Below are positions 9,919 to 18,482 of a stretch of 64,000 nt of DNA, piece after piece (position 1 is the first letter of the stretch; each line of letters starts with the position of its first letter). The position numbers and the translations under genes are program-made. A model generated the notes under the pieces. That model saw nothing but the letters and a program-made list of their open reading frames with translations. It had not been told where the DNA came from and did not search any database. Where the stretch lies: the NCBI GenBank assembly GCA_963730225.1, contig CAVSQX010000002.1:1054001-1118000 (forward strand), in the 5' to 3' direction. The stretch is from CAVSQX01 sp963730225. GTDB lineage: Bacteria > Planctomycetota > Phycisphaerae > Tepidisphaerales > Tepidisphaeraceae.

Positions 9919-10905
9919 TCACTTGCCGACCATCTGATCGTGAATCCAGCGATAGGTTTTTTCCATCCCGTCGCGCAGCTTCGTCGTCGGCTCCCAGTGG
10001 AGAATCTTTTGGATCAGCGTGTTGTCGCTGTTGCGGCCGTTCACTCCCTTGGGCGCGTCCAGGTTGTAGGTGCGCTTCAGCTTGATCCCGGCGATCTCCT
10101 CGACCACGTCGACCAGTTGATTGATCGTCACGCCTTCCGCGGAGCCCAGATTCAGCGGATCGAAAAATGTTTCGCTGCCGGCGATCTTGTGGATTCCTTC
10201 CAGGCAATCGGTGATGTACATGAACGAGCGCGTCTGCTTTCCATCGCCCCAGATTTCGATTTCGTGTTTGCCGGAAAGCTGGGCCTCGATCACCTTCCGG
10301 CACATCGCCGCCGGGGCTTTTTCGCGGCCGCCCTTGTAGGTTCCGAACGGTCCGTAGACATTGTGGAAGCGGGCAACGCGGGTCGGGATTTTCCAATCCT
10401 CCCTGAAATGGCGGCACATGCGCTCGCTGAAAAGTTTCTCCCAGCCGTACCCGTCTTCGGCCAAAGCGGGGTAGGCGTCGGATTCCTTGAGGTAAACGTC
10501 GGTCGATTTGCTCGTCTGCTTCTCGCCGTTGTAGACGCAGGCGCTGGAGGCATAAAAATATCGTTTCACGCCGCCCAGCTCGCGCGCCGCCAGCAGCAGA
10601 TGCGTGTTGATCAACACGCTGACCATGCACAGGCCTTTGTTGTGCTCGATGAATCCCATCCCGCCCATGTTGCAGGCGAGGTTGTACACCGTGTCGCAAC
10701 CCCGCACGGCATCGAACGCCTTGTCGCGCAGATTCAGATCGGCGACCACATTCTCGGCCTTCGGATTCACCTGATACCACTCCGCCTTGGGCTTCACATC
10801 GACGCAGCGAACTTCGTATCCCTTGGCGAGCAAGTCAGCGACCAGATGTCCGCCGATGAATCCGCCCCCGCCGCCCACCAGAGCTTTTCCTTTCGAGCCA
10901 GCCAT
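9919..10905 (-). CDS. NAD-dependent epimerase, GDP-mannose 3,5-epimerase-like
   Basis: A 328-residue extended SDR enzyme. The Rossmann glycine motif is GGGGFIGGHL near residue 12, SSACVY carries the catalytic serine/threonine region, and YGWEK gives the YxxxK pair. NMGGMGFIE after VYNLACN and the FHNVYGPFGTYKGGREKAPAA block are characteristic of GDP-mannose 3,5-epimerases. Those enzymes make GDP-L-galactose or GDP-L-gulose from GDP-mannose. It sits between fcl and the glycosyltransferase, so it probably draws on the same GDP-mannose pool. The alternative is a UDP-glucose-4-epimerase relative. Confidence 0.85.
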   Translation of the reverse strand: MAGSKGKALVGGGGGFIGGHLVADLLAKGYEVRCVDVKPKAEWYQVNPKAENVVADLNLRDKAFDAVRGCDTVYNLACNMGGMGFIEHNKGLCMVSVLINTHLLLAARELGGVKRYFYASSACVYNGEKQTSKSTDVYLKESDAYPALAEDGYGWEKLFSERMCRHFREDWKIPTRVARFHNVYGPFGTYKGGREKAPAAMCRKVIEAQLSGKHEIEIWGDGKQTRSFMYITDCLEGIHKIAGSETFFDPLNLGSAEGVTINQLVDVVEEIAGIKLKRTYNLDAPKGVNGRNSDNTLIQKILHWEPTTKLRDGMEKTYRWIHDQMVGK

Positions 10906-10979
10906 TGGAATGATTCCTTTTAGTCGGAAGTTCAGAACAATCCTCGAACCCGTGGGTTATCGTATCCACGCCGGGGCGT

Positions 10980-11951
10980 TCAGGCGAGAGGCGAGAAAGC
11001 TCGTTCGGGGATCGCGTTCATGTGCCGCTCGAACCAATCGATCGTGCGCCGCAGACCCTCTTCCAGCGATACTTCGGCTACAAACCCGATCGCCGCTCTG
11101 GCCCGGCTCACATCCAGACTCCGCCGCGGCTGGCCGTCGGGGTTGCTGGAATCCCAAACAATCTTCCCGTCGAACCGCGTCAGCTTTGCAATCAGTTCCG
11201 TCAGCTGCCGAATCGTGATCTCGCGCCCGCTTCCCAGGTTCATCGGCTCGGGCGAATCGTAAGCTTCCATCGCCGACACGATGCCGCGGGCACAATCCTC
11301 CACGTACAGAAATTCCCGGCTGGCCGAGCCGGTGCCCCACGCCGTGATCTGCGAATCGCCGCGCTGCCGGGCCTCGATGCACTTGCGAATCAGGGCAGGA
11401 ATCACGTGGCTGGTTTGCAGATGAAAATTGTCGCCGGGACCGTAGAGATTTACCGGCAAAAGATAAATTGCATCCAATCCGTACTGCTGCCGATACGCCT
11501 GGCACATCACCAGCAATGATTTTTTGGCAATGCCGTAGGGAGCGTTGGTTTCCTCGGGGTAGCCGTTCCATAGCTCGTCTTCCGAGAATGGAACGGGCGT
11601 GAATTTCGGATAGGCACAGATGGTGCCGGTCTGCACGAATTTTTTCAGGCCGAATTTCCGCGCCCCCTCGATCAGATGCAGCCCCATGGCCAGGTTGGCG
11701 AAGAAGAATCGGCCGGGGTTGTCGCGGTTGGCGCCGATGCCGCCGACTTCGGCCGCCAGATGAATGATGACGTCGGGCTTGAGAGTCTGGTAGAGCCGAT
11801 CAACTTCGGCTTCGTGGGTGAGATCGAAATCTTTTTTCGCCAGAGGCAGAAGATTCACGTAGCCCAGCGAGCGCAATCGCTGGATGACGAAGTTGCCGAC
11901 GAACCCGCCGCCGCCGGTGATCGCGATTTTGTCGGTTTTCTGGATTGCCAT
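10980..11951 (-). CDS. fcl: GDP-L-fucose synthase
   Basis: A 323-residue extended SDR enzyme with ITGGGGFVGNFV at the nucleotide site and VIHLAAEVGGIGANRDNPG, the hallmark loop of GDP-fucose synthases. TICAYPK carries the catalytic serine region and YGIAKK the YxxxK pair. It converts GDP-4-keto-6-deoxymannose to GDP-L-fucose with NADPH by epimerisation and reduction. The product of the neighbouring gmd is its substrate. ATG 11951 is preferred over a GTG at 11966, which lies at the edge of a repeat. The spacing of 42 bases to gmd and shared orientation support one operon. Confidence 0.93.
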   Translation of the reverse strand: MAIQKTDKIAITGGGGFVGNFVIQRLRSLGYVNLLPLAKKDFDLTHEAEVDRLYQTLKPDVIIHLAAEVGGIGANRDNPGRFFFANLAMGLHLIEGARKFGLKKFVQTGTICAYPKFTPVPFSEDELWNGYPEETNAPYGIAKKSLLVMCQAYRQQYGLDAIYLLPVNLYGPGDNFHLQTSHVIPALIRKCIEARQRGDSQITAWGTGSASREFLYVEDCARGIVSAMEAYDSPEPMNLGSGREITIRQLTELIAKLTRFDGKIVWDSSNPDGQPRRSLDVSRARAAIGFVAEVSLEEGLRRTIDWFERHMNAIPERAFSPLA

Positions 11952-11960
11952 CGGTGAGAT

Positions 11961-11990
11961 AACCACGGAGGCACGGAGAACACGGAGAAA
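11961..11990. repeat. CACGGAGG-type short tandem repeat between gmd and fcl
   Basis: Three imperfect copies of a 9-base unit (ACGGAGGCACGGAGAACACG and on) fill the gap between gmd and fcl. The same unit in reverse orientation recurs at 21551-21584 upstream of nuoI. It looks like a dispersed intergenic repeat family, not a regulatory site specific to this operon. Confidence 0.6.
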
Positions 11991-11993
11991 AAC

Positions 11994-13022
11994 TCAGTCG
12001 CTTTTACTGTGATCGCGCAAGAGCTTCTCCCGCTTGGCGATTTTCAAGTCGGCTTCAGTCATCATTTTCGCCAAAGCTTTGAAGGTGACCGCGGGTTGCC
12101 AGTTCAACGTTTTTCTCGCTTTGGTTGCGTCGCCCAACAGTAAATCGACCTCGGCGGGACGGAAGTAGCGGGGATCGACTTTCACGTGCTTTTGCCAGTC
12201 CAGATCGAGCAGGGCAAACACTTCCTCGAGAAATTCGCGCACGCTGTGCGTCTGGCCGGTGGCGATGACGAAATCGTCGGGCTTTTCCTGTTGAAGCATC
12301 AGCCACATCGCCTCGACGTAATCGCCGGCGAATCCCCAGTCGCGCTTGGCGTCGAGATTGCCGAGAAAAAGCTGACTCTGCAAACCTTCCTTGATGCGCG
12401 TGGCGGCGCGGGTGATTTTTCGGGTGACGAACGTTTCGCCGCGGCGGGGGGATTCGTGATTGAAGAGAATTCCGTTCACCGCGAACAGATTGTAGCTCTC
12501 GCGGTAATTCACCGTCTGCCAGAAGCTGAAAACTTTCGCGCACGCATACGGGCTGCGCGGATGAAACGGCGTTTGCTCGGTCTGCGGCGTCTGGGCCACC
12601 TTGCCGTACATCTCGCTGCTGGAAGCCTGATAGAACCGCACCGGCAAATGCGTGTCGCGAATCGCCTCCAGAAGATTCATCGTCCCCAGCGCGTCGGCCG
12701 CGACGGTGTAAACGGGTTGATCGAAGCTGACGCGCACATGGCTCTGCGCCGCCAGGTTGTAGACCTCATCGGGCTGCACTCGCGTCAGAATTTCGCGCAG
12801 GCCGGTGCCGTCGATCAGATCTCCGTAATGCAGAAAGATTCGCGCCTCGGGATCGTGCGGATCGCGGTAGAGATGCTCGATGCGTTCGGTGTTGAACGTG
12901 CTGCTGCGGCGGATGATGCCGTGAACGGCATATCCTTTTTTGATCAGCAGCTCGGCCAGGTAGGAGCCGTCCTGGCCCGTGATGCCGGTAATGAGCGCTC
13001 TTTTTAGCGGCGACTGAGCCAT
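11994..13022 (-). CDS. gmd: GDP-mannose 4,6-dehydratase
   Basis: A 342-residue SDR enzyme with ITGITGQDGSYLAELLIKKG, the diagnostic N-terminus of GDP-mannose dehydratases, followed by RRSSTFNTERIEHLY. SSSEMYGKV gives the catalytic SxE and YACAK the YxxxK pair. LFNHESPRRGETFVTRKI is the conserved substrate-binding block. It makes GDP-4-keto-6-deoxymannose from GDP-mannose with NADP bound. Start ATG 13022 is chosen because longer frames add sequence absent from the family. It is the first gene of the minus-strand sugar operon. Confidence 0.95.
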   Translation of the reverse strand: MAQSPLKRALITGITGQDGSYLAELLIKKGYAVHGIIRRSSTFNTERIEHLYRDPHDPEARIFLHYGDLIDGTGLREILTRVQPDEVYNLAAQSHVRVSFDQPVYTVAADALGTMNLLEAIRDTHLPVRFYQASSSEMYGKVAQTPQTEQTPFHPRSPYACAKVFSFWQTVNYRESYNLFAVNGILFNHESPRRGETFVTRKITRAATRIKEGLQSQLFLGNLDAKRDWGFAGDYVEAMWLMLQQEKPDDFVIATGQTHSVREFLEEVFALLDLDWQKHVKVDPRYFRPAEVDLLLGDATKARKTLNWQPAVTFKALAKMMTEADLKIAKREKLLRDHSKSD

Positions 13023-13077
13023 CGGCCAATACTCTAAACGGGATGCGATCTCCCCTCCAGAGTATCGGAGAAAAAGA

Positions 13078-13150
13078 AATGCAGAATCATGAATGTACAA
13101 TGAGGAATGTCAGAATTCTTCCTCACTCATCATTCAGCATTCATCATTTA
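13078..13150. terminator. Imperfect inverted repeat, probable transcript end of lexA
   Basis: The arms around ATCATGAATGTACAATGAGG and CACTCATCATTCAGCATTCA are imperfectly complementary and AT-rich compared with the flanking genes. The stretch sits immediately downstream of the lexA stop (13152, minus strand) and upstream of gmd. It could end lexA transcripts, but it lacks a clean T-run, and pairing is only partial. Confidence 0.35.
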
Positions 13151-13151
13151 T

Positions 13152-13763
13152 TCAGTTGTAGCTTCTCAAAACTCCGATAACCACGCCCTGCACCTTGCAG
13201 CGATCCGCATCGACGAACTTCGGCTCCATGGAGCTATTGGCGGGCTGCAACCGAATTTTGTGTCCTTCGCGGTAAAACCGTTTGAGCGTGGCTTCGCCGC
13301 TGTCCAAAAGCGCGACCACCTGCTCGCCGTTGCGGGCGGTTTCGCGGCGCTCGATCACCACATAATCGCCATCGCACAGATGATCTTCGATCATGCTCTC
13401 CCCGCGGACGCGCAGCACATAAACACCGTTGCGGGAACGGAAAAGCGTTTCCAGATCCAACTCCTGGCGATTTTCGATGGCTTCGATCGGCGAGCCGGCC
13501 GCGATGTTCCCCAGCAGCGGCAGCTTGGTGCTGCGCTCCTCATCGGGCAGCAGTTCATCCGACGTGATTTCCAAAGAGCGAGCCTTGTGCTTGTCCCGCC
13601 GCAACACGTGCTTTTTTTCCAGCGCCCCGACGTGCTCGAAGATGGTTACCTTGCTGGTGCCAAGCTGATCGGCCAGCTCCTGCATGGTGGGGGAATAGCC
13701 ATGCAAATGGCGATAATTTCGAATCGCTACGATCACATCCAACTGACGCGGCGTCAGATTCAT
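13152..13763 (-). CDS. lexA: LexA repressor
   Basis: A 203-residue protein of standard LexA size. The N-terminal winged helix starts LTPRQLDVI, with a recognition segment near TMQELADQLGTSKVT. The self-cleavage site Ala89-Gly90 is in NIAAGSP. The catalytic serine is Ser123 in GESMIEDH and the lysine is Lys161 in GEATLKRF. It represses SOS genes and autocleaves on RecA-ssDNA. AAGGAG lies 7 bases before ATG 13763. I could not find a confident LexA box in the upstream bases, which is not surprising because operators differ between phyla. Confidence 0.96.
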   Translation of the reverse strand: MNLTPRQLDVIVAIRNYRHLHGYSPTMQELADQLGTSKVTIFEHVGALEKKHVLRRDKHKARSLEITSDELLPDEERSTKLPLLGNIAAGSPIEAIENRQELDLETLFRSRNGVYVLRVRGESMIEDHLCDGDYVVIERRETARNGEQVVALLDSGEATLKRFYREGHKIRLQPANSSMEPKFVDADRCKVQGVVIGVLRSYN

Positions 13764-13965
13764 AACCGGACTCCTTGGGTTCGATTCCGTCCTCGACTGA
13801 ATATTCCAACCCCTCCAGCAGAGCCTGAATCTCCCCCGGCTCCAGGACGCACGCCATCGTCAGCAGCGCCGATGGCCCACGGGGAACCAGCGACGGATCG
13901 CTTTCGATCAACCGCTCCACGCTGTCGTCGCACGAACCGTCGCCCGGTTGGAAATCCATTTCCAT
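13555..13965 (-). CDS. Possible small protein upstream of and overlapping lexA
   Basis: An open frame starts at ATG 13965 with GGAGG five bases before it, a strong ribosome binding site. Its first 65 or so residues (MEMDFQPGDGSCDD, then SVERLIESDPSLVPRG and LEPGEIQALLEGLEYSVEDG) have the acidic, leucine-rich look of coding sequence. Beyond that it runs into lexA in another frame and looks like a shadow. A one-base deletion near 13780 would otherwise let it end at a TGA overlapping the lexA ATG. Real start but uncertain end; no family recognised. Confidence 0.35.
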   Translation of the reverse strand: MEMDFQPGDGSCDDSVERLIESDPSLVPRGPSALLTMACVLEPGEIQALLEGLEYSVEDGIEPKESGYESDAASVGCDRSDSKLSPFAWLFPHHAGAGRSAWHQQGNHLRARRGAGKKARVAAGQAQGSLFGNHVG

Positions 13966-14049
13966 AACGGCCTCCGTTGCCAGTTGCCGGATGTCCTTTG
14001 CCAGATGCCCAGCGCGGACGTTCGGACCTTGATCGGGAAACATTACCCT

Positions 14050-14145
14050 AACGACAGGCCGGATGCAATAGGGCGAAGGGGCGAAAAATCGAATGACGAA
14101 ACTCGAAATTCGAATCAATGTCCAAATGAACAAATGTCCAATGAA
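14050..14145. repeat. AT-rich intergenic repeat of the AATTCGAAT type
   Basis: The segment holds AATGACGAAACTCGAAATTC and short direct repeats of CAAATG. A related stretch, ATCACGAAATTCGAATGG, occurs at 17354-17371. I read these as a dispersed intergenic repeat without coding function. The rest of 13966-14172 shows nothing further. Confidence 0.3.
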
Positions 14146-14172
14146 GAATGCCGCTTGGGCCGCTTGCCGGAT

Positions 14173-16377
14173 TCACCGCAACTCTCCGCGAATCACCGTG
14201 ATCGATCCGCTCGGCAGGTCGTACATCCCCTGGCTGTTGGCCGTTTGTGTCGTGTTCACATTCTGGGCCGGCGTGTTGCAGTATTGGACCAGCGTGATCT
14301 GCCCGGTGAATGCCCGCTGCGCATGGTTCGCATCCTCGATGACCAGATGAATCGGATGGGCCGCATGCAAATCGTGATTGATCAGCATCAGCGCCCATTT
14401 TTCGTCGGGCCGATGCACCGCGTAGGCGGTGATGACGTTTCGCCCCGCCGCGTCGACCAAATCCGCCCATGCCGGGAAAATCTCATTCGCCCCGGCGTCG
14501 TGCTGGAGCCATTCGAAGTTAATCAGATGCGCCGAAGTAAACGGCGTGTACTGCGGCGAACCGTATGTGCCTCCGCCCGGCGGCCCGCCGCCTCCACGTC
14601 GCCCGCCGGCGCCGTTGTTGATCGCCGGTCGGTAAAACGCCGTGCCTCCCTGCTGGAAGAACGTCCCCAGCGCATCGCATTCCCAAATCGAATTTCCCGT
14701 CACCCCCATGTACCCTCGCCGCCCGCCCCCGGCGGTGATTCCGCTCTCGGAGATAATCAGCGGCACCTCCTTCGGCACGCCGTCGTCCCGCCACATCTTC
14801 AAAACGTGCTTCATGATCCCCGGCTCCAAATACAGCGTGTCCCATTCATCCGGCGGAGAAGCCCCGTTGACCAGAAACGGATAATGCTCGAATGACATGA
14901 ACGACAAATCCGCAAGATGCCCGTGGGCTTTGAGGTAATCGATGAATCGCCCCATCCACGAAGTCCGCCCCTGATCGTCCGCCCAAAGCGTGATGTCCTT
15001 GTCCACGCCCTCGAACACCGGCCCGCCCAGCTTGGCCCCCGGCGTGAGCTTGTGAATCGCCGTCGCCCACTGGCAGTAGAGCGCCCCGTAATCCTCCGGC
15101 ATCGTGTGCTTGCCGTCGCACTCTTCGCCCATCTCGATTCCCACCACCGGATATCCGCGCGTGGCGATGTACGCCACCTCGTTGGCCGCGTCGTCGGGCG
15201 TGCCATAAATCACCGTCACCGGAACCAGAGCCGGATGACCCATCGTCAATCCGCTGGTGAAAAAATTGTCGATGCCGTTGTATTCCTCTTCGCCGCCGGC
15301 AATCACATTTCCCGCTTCGTGCCACGGATCGATGGACGAAGCGCAGAACGATCCGCCCGTGTCTTCCGCCGAGCCGGGAAACGCCCCACCTCCTTGCGTG
15401 GTTGGCCGGCGCCTCCGTCCTTGCGAAGGGCCCGGCTCGCTGCCGTTGGCCGGATAAACGATCGAATATTTTCCCGTCCCCTCCGTCCCCTCCGCCCCGT
15501 CCATCGTCCCCATCGACAACGTCGCAATCGCATACCCAACGCAATTGCGAACATCCGCCGGCCCATGCGTGTCGGGCGTGTTCGATGACCGCGTCATCAA
15601 AACCCGCACGAATCGCGCCCTGATCGGCCCATCGCAAAGCTTCAGATGCACATCCCCGCCCGTTCCGTCATTCACCGTCCCCGAAGGAAAATTTTTCCAA
15701 ACCCCGTTGGGCCCCATATCCCAGTCCAGCGCGTTCTCATCGCCGATCCAATACTGCACCACATACGCCACCGCGTACGGATTGGCCCACTGAATGTGAA
15801 TCGCATCGACCGCACGGCCCATTCCCATATCGATCACCACCCACTGCGGGTGCAGCGCATCGCTTTCTCCCGTGAAATGGCTCGTCAGATACGGATTGCT
15901 CTTCCAGTAACTCTGAAACCCCGCCACCAGCGGCGGATCGCCGCTGGTCATGAAATCGCGGTGCGGCAGCGAATACGAATACCCATAATGTATCGCCTCA
16001 CCCAACTCCGCGCTGCCCATGTAATATCCACTCTGGTCCGCCGGATCGCTCCACGTGCCGTTTTCATTCCAGTGCCACGCCGCCAGCCGCAGCTCGCTGT
16101 TGTTTCGCATCGTGATCGAGCCCCATCCCAGATTCTTCACGCCCGCAATCACCGCCGGCTTGCTCAGATTGTCCACCTGCGACTTGGACAAAACATCCAT
16201 CCACGCCCCCGTGGCCGTGTCGGGATAAATCGTGTTCAGCACGTGCTCCGCCGTAACGTCCACATGCACCGTCACCGCCGCTGCCTGCGTCGTCGGCATC
16301 GTCTGTCCCCGTGCCGGCCAAACTATCCCCGCCAGCGCCGCCATCACGCCGAGTCCGATCGAGATAACCCTCTTCAT
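14173..16377 (-). CDS. Secreted glycoside-hydrolase-like protein with discoidin-like domain
   Basis: A 734-residue protein with signal peptide MKRVISIGLGVMAALAGIVW and cleavage near ARGQ. Residues about 100-270 look like a carbohydrate-binding beta-sandwich of the F5/8 type C kind (WVVIDMGMGRAVDAIHIQW, FVRVLMTR). The second half looks like a clan A TIM barrel: VVGIEMGEECDG (about 410) could hold the acid/base glutamate and PLIISESG (about 541) the nucleophile. Such enzymes cut plant or algal polysaccharide outside the cell. AAGGAG lies 9 bases before ATG 16377. A Gly/Arg-rich insert near AGGRRGGGGPPGGG is unusual. The GH family cannot be named. Confidence 0.65.
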   Translation of the reverse strand: MKRVISIGLGVMAALAGIVWPARGQTMPTTQAAAVTVHVDVTAEHVLNTIYPDTATGAWMDVLSKSQVDNLSKPAVIAGVKNLGWGSITMRNNSELRLAAWHWNENGTWSDPADQSGYYMGSAELGEAIHYGYSYSLPHRDFMTSGDPPLVAGFQSYWKSNPYLTSHFTGESDALHPQWVVIDMGMGRAVDAIHIQWANPYAVAYVVQYWIGDENALDWDMGPNGVWKNFPSGTVNDGTGGDVHLKLCDGPIRARFVRVLMTRSSNTPDTHGPADVRNCVGYAIATLSMGTMDGAEGTEGTGKYSIVYPANGSEPGPSQGRRRRPTTQGGGAFPGSAEDTGGSFCASSIDPWHEAGNVIAGGEEEYNGIDNFFTSGLTMGHPALVPVTVIYGTPDDAANEVAYIATRGYPVVGIEMGEECDGKHTMPEDYGALYCQWATAIHKLTPGAKLGGPVFEGVDKDITLWADDQGRTSWMGRFIDYLKAHGHLADLSFMSFEHYPFLVNGASPPDEWDTLYLEPGIMKHVLKMWRDDGVPKEVPLIISESGITAGGGRRGYMGVTGNSIWECDALGTFFQQGGTAFYRPAINNGAGGRRGGGGPPGGGTYGSPQYTPFTSAHLINFEWLQHDAGANEIFPAWADLVDAAGRNVITAYAVHRPDEKWALMLINHDLHAAHPIHLVIEDANHAQRAFTGQITLVQYCNTPAQNVNTTQTANSQGMYDLPSGSITVIRGELR

Positions 16378-16545
16378 AACCGTGCGCTCCTTGATCCCCG
16401 TGCAAACGAATTCCACCGTCAAATCCCCCGCGCGTCCAGCGCCTGGGCTTCTGACACCTGACCGGCGCCAACTCTGCACCGCACGCGCCCGACCAGCCGT
16501 CCAAGACTGCATTTTTCGGCTTGGCCCCCGGGCGGCCGCGTTTTC

Positions 16546-16554
16546 TGGTATGAT
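16546..16554 (+). promoter_or_regulatory. Extended -10 element giving a probable leaderless transcript
   Basis: TGGTATGAT is an extended -10 (TGn plus TATGAT) that ends six bases before the ATG at 16561. The expected transcription start therefore coincides with the start codon. No well-spaced -35 is evident, which is common for extended -10 promoters. No Shine-Dalgarno is present, consistent with a leaderless mRNA. Confidence 0.55.
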
Positions 16555-16560
16555 GCACGG

Positions 16561-16785
16561 ATGTTGACCATCGCCCCATCAATCGATCAGCTCATACTGG
16601 ATCGGCTCGCACAGGGAGAAACTCGTCTGCTGTCGCTGATCGTCGCTATTCGCAGAGCTCAGGCTCCGTACAAAGGGATCAAAGGCGATCTCTCCGCAAC
16701 CGTCAAATCGGCGCTGCGGAAGCTGATTAGTCGCAATATCGTCGCCGATGATGACGGTGTGTATTCGCTGTTAACTGCCAGGTGA
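16561..16785 (+). CDS. Small winged-helix-like protein
   Basis: A 74-residue protein, mostly helical. The sequence ILDRLAQGETRLLSLIVAIR, then GDLSATVKSALRKLISRNIV, ending in a short hairpin DDDGVYSL, fits a compact winged helix. A DNA-binding or restriction-associated accessory role is possible but not shown. It lacks a ribosome binding site but has an extended -10 six bases before ATG. It is divergent from the secreted hydrolase. No family recognised with certainty. Confidence 0.55.
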   Translation: MLTIAPSIDQLILDRLAQGETRLLSLIVAIRRAQAPYKGIKGDLSATVKSALRKLISRNIVADDDGVYSLLTAR

Positions 16786-16949
16786 TTGCTGTCGCCAGGG
16801 CTGGCCAGGCCCGAATCTGAAAAAGGGGAAGTAAGTTTCGGCCGTGGATTCGCGTTGCCGAGGAGAACGGGTACCCGGCCCGGTTGTATTTCCTCTCATT
16901 GCCCGTTCCGTTTGTCACCAAAACCCGTCCGACTTACACTCTCCACTCC

Positions 16950-17315
16950 ATGCCCCTGCCGAGATCAATGCTCGTCGCCTGTCTCTTGCTTTTTCTTTGC
17001 CAGGTCGGCTGCATCACCCACCTTCGCGGCGTCGTCATCGACCCCGCCACCAACCGCCCCCTTCCCAGTGCCATTTTCACCGATGGCAGCCCCGATAACA
17101 AAATCAACTTCGTAAAATATCCCGTCGACGCCGACGGCCGATTCGATTTCCGATTCCCCACCCTCGACAAATCCTGGATCTTCATCTGGAACGGCCAGGG
17201 CGTCCCCAACATGGTTTACCGCAAAATCGACCCCAGCGAGTTCGGCACCGATATGGTCGTTCACTTCTCGCCGACGCTGAAAAACAATTTCTACAACCAG
17301 CTCCAGTTGAACTGA
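16950..17315 (+). CDS. Lipoprotein with carboxypeptidase-regulatory-like beta-sandwich
   Basis: A 121-residue protein with a lipoprotein signal (SMLVACLLLFLCQVGC), with the acceptor Cys after LCQVG. The mature part begins LRGVVIDPATNRPLPSAIFT and continues through DADGRFDF. This is the typical GxVxDxxTxxPLxxAxVxxxDxxGxF pattern of carboxypeptidase-regulatory-like or transthyretin-like domains. It is probably anchored in the outer or inner membrane and may bind protein or sugar. The start ATG 16950 or 16968 cannot be separated; the longer upstream frame lacks sense. Confidence 0.7.
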   Translation: MPLPRSMLVACLLLFLCQVGCITHLRGVVIDPATNRPLPSAIFTDGSPDNKINFVKYPVDADGRFDFRFPTLDKSWIFIWNGQGVPNMVYRKIDPSEFGTDMVVHFSPTLKNNFYNQLQLN

Positions 17316-17669
17316 AAGGCGCGGACTCCACGGGCGTCGCTGCGAAAAATCCGAATCACGAAATTCGAATGGAAGCTGAAAAGGTGGAAGCTGAAAAGGT
17401 GACATTCGGGAAACCAGGGGGAAACCAGGGACAGTCACCTATTTATTTCCAAAATCCCGCGTCGATGGTATCATGCCGGAATGCCGGAGAATGAAACCGG
17501 GAGAATGAAACCGGGACGTGAGCGGTTTACTTCGCTGCGTTCGTTGGGTATTCTGCTTCAATGCCGGGAGAATGAAACCGAGAATGAAACCGGGAGAGAA
17601 TGAAACCGGGAGAATGAAACCGGGACGTGGGCGGTTTACTTCGCTGCGTTCGTTGGGTATTCTGCTTCG
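17316..17669. repeat. REP-type repeat cluster on the left flank of the RAYT element
   Basis: After a short AT-rich stretch (17350-17460), units of GAATGAAACCGGG recur at least six times from about 17489. Two long versions, GAGAATGAAACCGGGACGTG with AGCGGTTT or GGCGGTTT, start at 17501 and 17610 and are each followed by the same TTACTTCGCTGCGTTCGTTG segment. The left end of the element has therefore been duplicated on its own. No gene is seen here. Confidence 0.8.
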
Positions 17670-18353
17670 ATGCCGCGCTCGGCCCGTCGATCGCTTGGCG
17701 ACGAAGTGTATCACGTTCTTAACCGCGCCGCCTTGCGGTACAAGATTTTCCGCACGGAAAAGGATTTCGCCGCCTTTGAGCGGCTGCTATACGAAGCGGC
17801 CAGGCGGTTTCCCGGCATGCGCGTGCTGGCGTGGTGCGTGCTTTCCAATCACTGGCATCTGATTCTCTGGCCCCGGCGCGATGGCGAGCTGTCCGCGTTC
17901 ATGTCGTGGCTGACGATGACCCATGCGATGCGATATCGGACGAGCCATCGCACCGTCGGCTACGGGCCGTTGTATCAGGGGCGGTACAAATCGTTCGTGA
18001 TCGAGCGGGATGAATATTTTCTGACGGCGGCGCGTTACGTCGAGCGCAACCCGCTGCGGGCCGGGCTCGTGAAACGCGCCCAGGAGTGGCGGTGGTCGAG
18101 CCTCTGGACGCGCCGGAATGGAACGGCGGAGCAGAAACGGATATTGCACGATTGGCCGGTGGATCGGCCGGCGAACTGGGTACAATGGGTGAACCAGCCG
18201 CAAACCGCGGCGGAGGAGGCGGCGATGCGGACCAGCATCCAACGCAGCCGCCCATTCGGCCGGCCCGCCTGGCAGTACAAAATGGCCGACCGCTTGGGAT
18301 TAATCAGCTGTTTCCGAGACCCCGGACGGCCCGGGAAAAAGAAAAGGCCATGA
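17670..18353 (+). CDS. REP-associated tyrosine transposase (RAYT), copy 1
   Basis: A 227-residue Y1/HUH-family protein. The metal-binding His-Trp-His is at residues 61-63 in SNHWHLILWP. The likely catalytic tyrosine is Tyr123 in YVERNPLRAGLV, a signature of RAYT proteins. RAYTs are single-copy relatives of IS200/IS605 transposases that recognise REP hairpins. Here REP sequences flank the gene in inverted orientation, fitting that role. The C-terminal RPGKKKRP tail differs slightly from copy 2. Start ATG 17670 begins MPRSARRSLGDEVYHVLNRA, as usual in the family. Confidence 0.92.
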   Translation: MPRSARRSLGDEVYHVLNRAALRYKIFRTEKDFAAFERLLYEAARRFPGMRVLAWCVLSNHWHLILWPRRDGELSAFMSWLTMTHAMRYRTSHRTVGYGPLYQGRYKSFVIERDEYFLTAARYVERNPLRAGLVKRAQEWRWSSLWTRRNGTAEQKRILHDWPVDRPANWVQWVNQPQTAAEEAAMRTSIQRSRPFGRPAWQYKMADRLGLISCFRDPGRPGKKKRP

Positions 18354-18482
18354 CGAAAACCGCTCACGTCCCGGTTTCATTCTCTCAATGCCGCGCTCGG
18401 CTCGTCGATCGCTCGGTGACGGGAGAATGAAACCGGGACGTGGGCGGTTTACTTCGCTGCGTTCGTTGGGTATTCTGCTTCG

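Noticed and set aside
9914..10780. N-terminal extension of the glycosyltransferase to 704 residues
   Set aside because: It lies wholly inside the epimerase gene in another frame and lacks family similarity.
13764..14172. A LexA operator upstream of lexA
   Set aside because: Some short GAAC/GTTC-like words exist, but no symmetric site with proper spacing could be defended.
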